In this document: positions 54,311 through 64,000 of the stretch, in pieces | Numbering within the stretch: position 1 is the first letter of the stretch | How the letters are laid out: the number at the start of each line of letters is the position of its first letter | From: Maniola hyperantus | Lineage: Eukaryota > Arthropoda > Insecta > Lepidoptera > Nymphalidae | Direction: 5' to 3' | Length of the DNA: 64,000 nt | Assembly (NCBI RefSeq): GCF_902806685.2 | Contig: NC_048550.1 | Span: forward strand, 1,841,383-1,905,382 | Translations under genes and position numbers: made by a program | The notes under the pieces: generated by a model | What the model was told of the DNA's origin: nothing | Seen by the model: the letters and a program-made list of their open reading frames with translations, nothing else | Databases searched by the model: none

Positions 54311-57300
54311 TAGCCCAGTCATATTAGGTAAAAAAAGGGGTCAACCTCGGAATGAAAGATAATAAGCTGCAAATTGGTATGAACCTTTGTTTTTTCATTC
54401 TAAATGTTGTCTCAAAAGTCACAATCGTTATCGTGTCCGCGTCTCAAGATATTCAAGGTCAAAGGTCACAAAAATCGGTTTTTCGCGAATATCTGGCTTC
54501 CTATCGGTTAAATGAGATTTGCATTTATTATAAAAGTTGTAGGCTATAAAATTCCCTACAACTTTTGTTTAAACTTTTTTTTCATACGACCAACCGTTTT
54601 GAAGGTAGAGCGCGAAGAGTGCACATCGTACAGTCATATACGGCCTAATGCAAGGTCAAGCGTGAGTTATGGTTATCAGTACGTTATAAAGTCAATTATT
54701 TACTTGGAAATTATAATTATTAAACAATGCCTATTATTTATGTATTAACTATTAATTATTTATATTTAATTAAAGTAAGTAACTTGATTATTTATATATA
54801 ATTATTCATATTTAACTATTTAAGTATAAAATATATTAATTCTGGATTATATATTTTAGTTTTATTTTAAGTTAACACGACATTATATATCTTTTCTTTA
54901 AAACGCGTAAATTTCTCAATACTTATATACCTGGAAATACTTGTCCCTACCCTATGCCCTTTTCTATTCATTGCCGGGACAGATGTTCTATAGTATTCAA
55001 GGCCACTCTCTCCACTTTGTATGAGTCAAGATTATTCGTTAGTTTGAAATTGTACCGTTGCAACTACGGACGTACGGTTTTAAGAGCTATGGCTGATTTG
55101 TGTTTTATATGTGATAAGAAACTTTCAGAAGGTGTTTCTGTGAATGTCGTACGTGGTTTACAAACTTTAAAAACTGCAAGTATTGAAAGAAATGATGGAC
55201 ATATAGACTATTTAAATACTTTAAGTTCTGTAAATGTGCATTCCGAGTGTCGAAAAGTGTACACGAGTAAAAATGTTATTATTGCATCAAAACGACGCAC
55301 AGATGAGAGTGAACCTTCAACGTCAAGTGCACCTCGTAAAAAACGAAATGAAGTCTTTGATTTTGGAAAGTTATGCTTATTTTGTGGCCAAGAAGCTGAT
55401 GAAATAGCAGAAAAGAAAAAAAAAATTAAAGTATAGACGGACAATAAGTAATGTAAGTACTCTTGCATTCAAAGACAACGTAATTAAGAGAGCAGAAGAA
55501 CGAAACGATTCCTTAGGAGAATTAGTAAAGGAACGTATATATTACGAGTATGATTTGATCGCTGCTGAAGCAAAGTATCATACTATTTGCTATACCAACT
55601 TTTTAACCCGAGTACCATCTGCAGATAAAAAGCCTCGCCAAGATGATCAAGTCACTCAAGCAATGAAGGAGATTTTTTATTATATAGAAAATAATGAAGA
55701 TTCTCAATTTACTTTGAAAGAACTTAAAGATGTCCCTACGGAATACATACCTGACGATAAGACAATTATTACAAAATTACAACAAAAGTATTTAACTGAT
55801 ATAATAATCACAAAAAAAATTGGATCATTTACAATTATATCTTTCCGTGATACACAGCTTAACGTATTATCAAAAGCTTGGTACGAAAATAAAAAAAGTA
55901 CTCCTGTAGAAGAACGTCTACGGATTGTAGAAGCTGCTGCGGCTATTATTAGGGAAGACATCAGATCATCTGTAGTTGAAACAAAAACGTATCCACCTCC
56001 GAATAAAATGCTAGATTGTATTAATGAAGAAATACCAAAAACATTATCACATTTTTTGGAAGAAATGATATTAAAAAATAGAAAAGGACAAGTAGATCAT
56101 TTAAAAACGAAATGCACATCTATTAGCCACGCAATAATGGCTTCGATACGAGAACGTTCATTTTCATCACAGCTACTGTTGGGCCTTTCCGTATTTCTTC
56201 ACAGAAGATATGGGTCTAAAAAATTGTTGGATGTTTTATCATCTTTAGGATTTGCTGCATCATATAGTAATACCATACAGTATGAAGTTTCAGCAGTTTA
56301 CCATCCACAACCTCGTATTTTACCATCAGAGTCTGGTGCGTTGGTACAATATGTTGGAGACAATGCAGATATTAATGTCAGTACTCTTGACGGTAATAAT
56401 ACTCTTCACGTTATGGGAATGATAAAAATAATTACTCCGAAAGATGCTGTAATTAATGATGATCGCATAAAAAAATGTACAACTAAACCGAGTGCAAAGA
56501 GTTAGCAGCAATATCACATGTATTTCTTTTAGCATATGAAAAGCCAGTTGTACCTGGGTACAGCAAGATTCAAGTCCAAAATCTACATGATGATCAAGTA
56601 CTGATTGAAAAAAAATTTAATGCAGTTGATTTGTTGTGGTTATACGGAAAATGGAAGAATCTTTCACCGTTGCCAGGGTGGAATGGCTTATCTTCAACAG
56701 CTTACGAAAAATAATCAAAATTTTTCAACTTCTCAGGTTATATTTCTACCTTTCATTGATCATCCTGCCAGTAATTTAGACACAATTTATACAACTTTAC
56801 ATAGTGCTATAAATATTGCCAAGTCACATCAACAAAAAACGTGCATAATTACATTTGATCAGCCCCTGTACTCAAAAGCACGTGAAATGGTTGCTGCGTC
56901 AGATGCAAACTCAGACTTGTCTAAAACAGTTGTCAAACTTGGAGGATTTCATATGCTCATGTCTTTTCTTGGATGCATAGGACATGTAATGGACGGTAGT
57001 GGTCTCAAGGAAGCTTTAAGTAAAATATATGCTACAAATTCGGTCGACAAAATGTTGAATGGTCACGCTTATGCAAGAAGTATCAGAGGCCATATATTAT
57101 TACGACTTGCATTATCAATAAAGATTTTTGAAGAGATGAAAATTGAAAATTGTGTGTTAGATGAGTTAATTGAACAGATAACTAGTCGCGATGTTTCCTA
57201 CGAAGATGTTGAAGGATGTACGAGCAGCTCCAACTCGTTAATTGATCAATTTCAGGATAAACTAAAAGAATTAAAAGCTCGAGGTCCCACGGCACAGTTA

Positions 57301-60223
57301 TGGGTTGCATATTTTGAAATGGTATCAATAGCCCTAGATTTCATTCGCGCTGAAAGGCTGGGACTTTTTCAAGAACATTTGGATGCAGTGCGAAAAATGC
57401 TGCCCTATTTTCATGCTAGTGGTCATTTCCTATATGCGAAATCAGCTCATTTGTATCTTCAAGATATGTTAAACTTGAGGAGACAATGGATCAACAGGCT
57501 TTTGAGAACTTTAAAAAACGGATTCTTTACTGTAAACCGAACAGAAAAATTCAATTCTGGTACATGGACAGACAATGGTAATCGAGCAAAGTCTGATGAA
57601 ATCTATGAAGACAGAAGGAGGAGTATCTCGAGGCCGAAGTACACAAGAAAGTGTTCTATGTAAGTGGGTATATGCTATGTATGCCACGAATACAATTTGT
57701 GAAGAAATTGAACGGTTTTGTAACATTTCTTTCGATTTCTGTGGACCAACATGTTGATGCTAGAGATTCACGAATAAAAAGGGATGATACTGATGTAAAT
57801 GAACTGGTTGGTTGGTTTACGCTTCATAATCCCTTTCCAAATACGAATCAGTTGGTATCCTTAGCTTCAGGAATCGTTTGGAAATGACCAAATTAATTGT
57901 CACCGAGCCCATGAAATCGGATTGCAATCTATGGTAAAGATAACTGGTTTGAACTTCAACGAAATAAGTTAAACGCGTCGATAAGGTTTTACCGCTTTCA
58001 GCCATTAACAAATCTGTCAAAATTAATGATTGTAAAGTTTCTATAGATCCAATGTTACTTTTCCAGAGAATAACTGTAAGCAAAAATTTGAAAGTAATTT
58101 ACAAGAATATCTTCAGTATGAACTAAGCCCGTATCCGACATCTTTATTTGATAGTAATGGCATGAGAAAAACCCGAAAGCAACATTATATGACAATATGA
58201 TGCCTGTCGTTATCGATCTTGATGAAAATAATGTAACATACATCATCGATGGTGGATTTCTTCTGCATCGCGTCGTATGGAGCAAAGACGATACTTTCTC
58301 TATTATTTTAAATAAGTACATTAAATATTTACAAACACATTATGGCTCAGCAATTGTTGTTGTATTTGACGGATATTCGGACTATAGTAAAATATTAAAG
58401 CACTGGAACAACAAAGAAGAACTGCTGCACTTTCAAAATCATATGAAGTTTGTTTTGACGAAACAATGGTTGTGCCAATCAGTCAAGAAAAATTTTTATC
58501 AAATCGGTCTAATAAAAAAAAATTTATCGACATGCTTGTTGAAAAATTTAAAACTGTTAATATCACAACAAAACAAGCCAGAGATGATGCTGATGTTCTC
58601 ATCATTGACACAGCTATTGCCTTATCAGAACATCAAAAGACTGCTGTCATCATAGGAGAAGATATCGATTTGCTCGTTATTTTAATTGGACGTACTCAGT
58701 CACATCATCAGGAAATTTTTTTGAAAAAAAGTTGGCAAAGGCAATGTCAAAACACAAATATATTCTACTAAAAGTTTTGGACCAATATCCTCGTACTAAA
58801 AAGCACATTTTATTTTTACACGCATTCAGTGGCTGTGACACGACTTCTGCGCTATTTAAAAAAGGAAAAAAAACTGTTACTAGAGCATTGGAAAAAATTC
58901 CTGATTTAGATAAACTGGTGGAAGTATTTCAACAAGAAAACTGCCCAAAACAAACATTATTAGAAAATGGAGTGCGCATCTTGTTGGCATTATATAATGC
59001 TCCAAAATCTGAGGACAACATTGATCATTTCCGCTACACGCAATTCATCAAATTTACAAAACTAAATAAACCTGTACAACTGTCAACACTTCCACCAACA
59101 AGTGTAGCAGCTCATCAACACATAAAACGTGTCTACTACCAGATTCAAACGTGGTTAGGGAAGGACTTAGAACCTCAAGCATGGGCTGGATGCTTGAAAA
59201 TGAAATCCTGGAGCCATACGAACGTTATTACCTCCAGCACCAGCCGAAATACTAAAGTAATATTTTGCAATTGCAAAAATGGTTGTGGTTCCCGCTGTGG
59301 ATGCAGAAAATCAGGGCTACAATGTTCTTTAGCTTGCGGCCAGTGCAACGGACAAGCTTGCCTCAACGCTTCACTGTATCCAAGTAATCCCGATGAAGAA
59401 AATACATATGATCCCGATATTCTGGAAGGTTTGGAGATGAACATGACAGATAATGAGGATGATGACAATGAATCGAACATTTTTGAGCGACAAGAAGAAG
59501 AAGACGACGAAGAAGAAGAAGATAATTAGCTTCCATTTCCAATTTCATTACAATTAAAATCAACAAAGATACTTTTGATATTTGAACTCACATTTTGATA
59601 AATGTATATTATGCCGTATTTAATAATAAATAAAAATATGTGTAAAATATATACTCTTACTATCATTTTAACTTAAAATAAAACTAAATATATAATCCAG
59701 AATAATAATATTTTATACTTAAATAGTTAAATATGAATAATTATATATAAATAATCAAGTTACTTACTTTAATTAAATATAAATAATTAATAGTTAATAC
59801 ATAAATAATAGGCATTGTTTAATAATTATAATTTCCAAGTAAATAATTGACTTTATAACGTACTGATAACCATAACTCACGCTTGACCTTGCATTAGGCC
59901 GTATATGACTGTACGATGTGCACTCTTCGCGCTCTACCTTCAAAACGGTTGGTCGTATGAAAAAAAAAGTTTAAACAAAAGTTGTAGGGAATTTTATAGC
60001 CTACAACTTTTATAATAAATGCAAATCTCATTTAACCGATAGGAAGCCAGATATTCGCGAAAAACCGATTTTTGTGACCTTTGACCTTGAATATCTTGAG
60101 ACGCGGACACGATAACGATTGTGACTTTTGAGACAACATTTAGAATGACAAAACAAAGGTTCATACCAATTTGCAGCTTATTATCTTTCATTCCGAGGTG
60201 AAAGCCCTAATATGACTGGGCTA
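54311..60223 (+). mobile_element. 5.9-kb DNA transposon, about 560-bp TIRs, TTA target duplication
   Basis: The left terminus (54311-54875) and right terminus (59668-60223) are inverted copies with few differences; both outer ends read tagcccagtcatatta. The left arm has a small replacement near 54332-54345. TTA flanks both sides (54308-54310 and 60224-60226), as expected of a 3-bp target duplication. The 4.8-kb interior carries one long plus-strand coding region broken by frameshifts (separate entry). A 3-bp duplication plus an XPG/PIN-like nuclease segment recalls the Academ superfamily, which is an inference. High similarity of the arms suggests a fairly recent insertion. It lies downstream of the exon at 52887, perhaps in an intron of that gene. 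Confidence 0.85.
55089..59529 (+). pseudogene. frameshifted transposase of the large transposon
   Basis: One protein of roughly 1400-1500 residues, now split over several frames. From the start: Cys pairs (CFICDK near 55101; KLCLFCGQ near 55360); a long region at 55555-56500 (QFTLKELKDVPTEY, RRYGSKKLLDVLSSLGF); a conserved core at 56500-57500 (WLYGKWKNLSPLPGW, CIITFDQPLYSKA, KLGGFHMLMSFLG, GHAYARSIRGHIL); an XPG/PIN-like nuclease segment at about 58240-58860 (DGGFLLHRVVW, VVVFDGY, DDADVLIIDTA, GEDIDLLVIL, HAFSGCDTTSALF); and a CXC cysteine cluster at 59263-59372 (CNCKNGCGSRCGCRKSG) before an acidic tail. Frame changes occur near 55410-55430, 56500, 56690, 57510-57580, 57720, 57890-58110, 58400-58460 and 58720-58790, several at A or T runs. 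As read it cannot make a full protein. Confidence 0.8.
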
Positions 60224-60229
60224 TTAGCA

Positions 60230-61130
60230 TAAAAGTCGGCCCACGCCCGTTCGGTGCCCTCATTCCGCACATTGTCTTGATTACGGGACTTTTGAGTCCA
60301 CCAATCACAACAAAGCATTCTCCCCTGTCCCGCGCCGATATTTTACGATTTTGTTTTCATGCAAAACCTTGTATATAACTCTTGAGATAAAATTCTCTGT
60401 GGCTTACGCAAACACCCGTCCACACGCTTTGCTGTTTGCTGTTTGTTACTGCCGCCTGAATCCAGCGGCTCTTGTCGTTTGTCCACATGGAAGGCTATGG
60501 AAAATTACCGAAAGAAGTCACAGGAATCAGTTAGCTTTTATTTTATTATCGCTCACGTAAAGCCTAGGTTCGAGTAGGTGCAATCAATAGAGATTCGAGT
60601 GTTATTTACTTGTTAATGTAATATCGGTGTAGAATTCCTTTGATAATTCCCCATTATCCAGTAAATAGATACTTACAATAAACAAATTTTTCCCTATGAC
60701 TATGAGTTTTTATGTGGAGAGCTATTATCGTCAAGATAAATCTAAAGTGTCTTGAACGAATTTTATCTAAGTAGTCTCAGTATTGCTTCCAAAGTAGTAA
60801 TATAAAGTGGCATCGAATGATATATAGTGTTAATTTATTAAGTGATAATTTAACTGTGTGTTAATAATTATTATTGGAAAATAAAATAAAAAACGGACTA
60901 TCAGTGGAAAATTTTGATGAAAAATTTACGATAGAAATCTCATGATGTACTACCTAAATGCATACATAGCCTAAATGGCCGATGAAAGGTTAGTTCTGAA
61001 ATTAATTTAAATTAATAGGTAAGATTGCAAGTCAAAAAAAAAAAAAAAGGTAATAAAATGACACTTTTTGATGGTCGGGTTGTTGTATGTAAATTATAAT
61101 TCATAAGATTTAACGTAACGAAAGTGTAGA
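60230..61130. other. no gene seen
   Basis: Continuation of the flank of the large transposon. Contains 'tgccgcctgaatccagcggc', a phrase also seen in LINE ORF2 repeats, and AT-rich DNA. No recognised coding frame. Confidence 0.4.
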
Positions 61131-61137
61131 CTCAATT

Positions 61138-61310
61138 TCAGTACGCGGCAGAAAGTAAACATCGACCTTTAGAAGGAGATAGAAGATTTGTAAAGCATTG
61201 TCTCTGTCGTTGAGACCGACGAAACGTCACATAGGTATGAGTGACTCTACAAAGCCGAAATGTCATTCTAAAGGCCGATATACATTATTTTCTGCAGCGT
61301 ACTACTTCGG
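61138..61310. mobile_element. MITE family N, second copy
   Basis: 'agtacgcggcagaaagtaaa' to 'cattattttctgcagcgtac', with 'catcgacctttagaaggaga' and 'attctaaaggccgatataca' inside. It is followed at 61306-61414 by the TIR element also found nested in the SINE at 12461. Confidence 0.75.
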
Positions 61311-61414
61311 TTGAGATCTATATAGCACAAGACTTTAGACAGCGTAAGTATTATCGCTGGCATAAATCTGCCTCGTCGTCAAAGTACGCTGTACTTATAA
61401 ATCTCAGCCTAGAG

Positions 61415-62330
61415 CTGCGTTTAGGAATACTTTAAGTTTCTTTACTAAATTTTGCCCCTCTCACAATTCTCTCTGCCTAAATGTAGGCATATTTTTAAAG
61501 TAAATAAGTAATTAAGTGGGTTCATAGCTTTTTACTCCTGCTCCATTTTTTTTCTTTTTGTTGTGATAACTGCCAATGCAGCAGATTTTGCCTCGCCAAT
61601 GTTGCATAAGTAGCTTTAGGTATACAAAACACGAAGAAAGGTTTTTCTGCCACGAAATTGATAAAAGCAACTTTTTAGAAACTCCAAAAACTTTTATAAA
61701 GTTTTTGTATTTAACAAACAGATACAAATCAAATTAATTTATGTTTTCTACATTATCTTGAATATTGCCTATCATCAATAAAGAATTTAACACCTGTTTC
61801 AAAGAAGGTCAATAAAGTAATTCGTAATCAAGAAGATAACGCAATTTATCTGAAAATAATCTTGACTATCTATCTGTAAATCATGAATTTGGTTGCTACA
61901 TCGATGGATAAATTATAATATTATTTTGATCTGTAAATTGATGATAGTAAAGTGACATATTTTTATAAAAGAATTTCAAAAATTACGAAAATACATATTT
62001 TCATCCATATTTCATCATACTTATTCATATTTGGAAAATACAGAGTTTGGAAAATAAACAGTTCTCGTGAGCTTTCTGAACGCACAGACACGCTAAAAGC
62101 TCTACAAAGTCATCTATGTTTTATCATATTGACATTGTGTACCTACCTACTTACTATGGGTAGGTACTTTCTTCTTCTAATTTCTTAAAAAAAAAAAAAC
62201 TTCGGATTTACCGTACCTACTTGGCAGGTAGGCTTTTCCAGTATCATATACCTAGACCTACCTATTTATAATTCAGAGAATGTCTTCCGCGACTTTGTGG
62301 GTTTAAGTTTTTCAAAAAACTGAACTCTTT
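61415..62330. other. no gene seen
   Basis: AT-rich DNA. No frame resembles a known protein. Confidence 0.4.
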
Positions 62331-62334
62331 GATT

Positions 62335-62912
62335 AGGCTCGCGCACCGAGGGTTCCGTACTACAGTCGTGTTTTTTCAACATTTTGCACGACAAACCAAA
62401 AACTATGATGCATAAAAATAAATAAAAATCTGTTTTAGAATGCACAAGTTAAGCCCTTTCATATTATGATACCCCACTTGATATCATTATCATATCATAC
62501 TTTGTGGTTAAAGAATTTATTCTCAAAAGAAATCAGATACTTTGAAAACACTAAACACTTTTTTTGTGTGATATAACCACAAACTCACGGTTTTCATATT
62601 TTTACTCTTATGCCTGCTCTATACCTACCTGCCAAATAGGTAGGTTTCTTGACAGACAGACAGACAGACAAACAACAAAGTGATCCTATAAGGGTTCCGT
62701 TTTTCCTTTTGATGTACGGAACCCTAAAAAACCAGCCAAGTGCGAGTCACCGAGGGTTCCGTACTGGAGTCATTTTTTTTTCGACATTTTGCACGATAAA
62801 TCAAAAGCTTATTATGCATAAAAAGAAATAAAAATCTGTTTTACAATGTACCTACAGATAAAGCCCTTTTTCTTTTACGCTTTTCCTTTTGAGGTACGGA
62901 ACCCTAAGAGTA
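62335..62912 (+). repeat. two repeat family E copies in tandem
   Basis: 'gcgcaccgagggttccgtac' to 'ttttgatgtacggaacccta' (62338-62728) and a shortened second copy 62735-62910 ('caagtgcgagtcaccgaggg' to 'cttttgaggtacggaaccct'). The two ends of the family ('gggttccgtac' and 'gtacggaaccc') are themselves inverted. Confidence 0.7.
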
Positions 62913-63184
62913 TAGGTACCTAAGTAAGATTGATAGAGTCACAGACCTAGGAGAGTACACTAGTTGTCCTGAATGAAATAAATACATTTTGATTTAGATT
63001 TTTCGAATTTTGTAAGATGTAGACATATTTACCTACCTACCTAATAATTAATCATGACGACAGACGAAGGACAATCATTATACATCTGCATACAATAAAC
63101 ATTAAGCTCTGTCTCCAAAGTTCAATTCGTATTCATTGAAGATCCATTGGCAGGTTTCAGGGTTGCCGCATTTTTGTCAGGCAT

Positions 63185-63475
63185 TTGGCACCGATTCTAA
63201 GCACAACCTAATTTTAGAGTATTCGCACCCTCTTCTTACTATTGTAATATGAAAAGGACAGAAGCAGTTTGACATTTCCAAATTTAATTTTTAGATGGTA
63301 AAATCCGTGATTTTAGCACGCACTCGCGAACCTACTGTTTAAATTTGTATTGTGCACTAAAATTTAGAGTCTTTAAATGTGAAAGTCATGTTCCGTTCCT
63401 TTTTTAGCATTGTTAAAAAGAAAAGGATGCAGATACTCTAAATTTAGTTTAGAGTAAGACAAAGGAATCGTACAT
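63185..63475. mobile_element. TIR element family K copy
   Basis: 'gcaccgattctaagcacaac' on the left and 'tagtttagagtaagacaaag' on the right, with 'ttagagtcttaaatgtgaaa'-like interior, match 52380-52874 in reverse. Confidence 0.6.
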
Positions 63476-63494
63476 TTTTATTACTGAACTCTAT

Positions 63495-63845
63495 AGTGAA
63501 CTTTTTGATTTTTCCGGATAAAAAGTAGTCTATGCTACCCGCCGGGTCTTTAACTATATCTAATATCTATGCAAAAAATTACGTCACTCTATTGCTCCGT
63601 TACGGCGTGATTAAACAAACACACTTTCGCAATTATAATAATACTAGCTTATGCTCGCGACTTCGTCCGCGTGGGCTACATAAATTTCAAATCCCTACTT
63701 AGGGGTGGAATTTCAAAAAATCCTTTTGGATATCTACTCTTTACTACACACCCTCCAAATTTCATGTCTCTATGACCAGCGGCTTAGGTTGTGCGTTGAT
63801 TATAAGTCAGTCAGTCAGGACTTTGAATTTTATATACAGTGAGTA
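63495..63845. repeat. family A fragment followed by family B-related repeat
   Basis: 63495-63645 carries 'ccggataaaaagtagtctat' and 'aaacaaacacactttcgcaa' (family A variant, minus). 63640-63840 carries 'actagcttatgctcgcgact', 'tcatgtctctatgaccagcg' and 'gtcagtcaggactttgaatt' (family B-related, plus). Confidence 0.6.
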
Positions 63846-64000
63846 ACCAAACGCTAGAGAAAACGAAGACAGACGAGAAGATAATATGATATGACAAAAA
63901 AATCGCGAAAATAAATTAAAAAAAACATCCTATATTTTGTAAAAGTTTACGATATATTGCAAATAAAACATCAGCTGACGCTAGAGGTCAACGAATGTTG

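Noticed and set aside
54352..54549. 65-aa protein also encoded in the opposite arm (59994-60191)
   Set aside because: Both are the same reading through the two inverted repeats of the large transposon; no second coding feature supports it.
54954..55088. Upstream start for the transposase at 54954
   Set aside because: The next Met at 55089 begins the Cys-containing conserved part; the intervening 45 residues look like non-coding sequence next to the inverted repeat.

Overview
The window looks like a piece of a moth or butterfly (Lepidoptera) nuclear genome. It is AT-rich, its genes are split by introns with GT..AG ends, and most of the DNA between exons is dispersed repeats of the kind common in lepidopteran genomes: three tRNA-derived SINE families, LINE 3' fragments, many short TIR elements (MITEs), and repeats carrying phrases such as 'cgacttcgtccgcgtgga' and 'gagggttccgtac'. 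No bacterial, organellar or rRNA gene was seen. Exon boundaries are hand-built from reading frame, splice consensus and family similarity, with no transcript data. || Layout. 1-5200: no recognised gene; short inverted repeats, a SINE and a decayed copy of the last exon of DDX47. 5238-13901 (minus): DDX47/Rrp3-type DEAD-box RNA helicase, 8 coding exons, 471 aa. 14532-15755 (plus): PHF5A, a splicing-factor SF3b subunit, 3 exons, 110 aa, head to head with DDX47 across 630 bp. 18992-28870 (minus): a KIF12/Klp54D-type kinesin, 11 coding exons summing to exactly 1500 nt (499 aa plus stop), with a broken LINE reverse transcriptase lying antisense in one intron. 28900-44900: repeat-rich DNA without a recognised gene. 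44968-49655 (plus): a secreted low-complexity protein of 498 aa, Asp/Arg/Tyr-rich and then Gly/Tyr/Ser-rich. 52887-53140 (plus): a probable first coding exon of an unrecognised gene whose other exons are not found. 54311-60223: a 5.9-kb DNA transposon with about 560-bp terminal inverted repeats and a TTA target duplication, carrying one long frameshifted coding region with an XPG/PIN-like nuclease segment and a C-terminal CXC cysteine cluster. 60230-64000: repeats. || How they relate. DDX47 (ribosomal RNA processing) and PHF5A (pre-mRNA splicing) are housekeeping RNA genes that probably share a bidirectional promoter. The kinesin and the secreted protein have no visible functional link to them. 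|| Most worth a second look: the large transposon; three separate partial exon duplications within or next to DDX47, one being an 8-copy, 157-bp array that repeats an exon with its splice donor but without its acceptor; and the two-part secreted protein.
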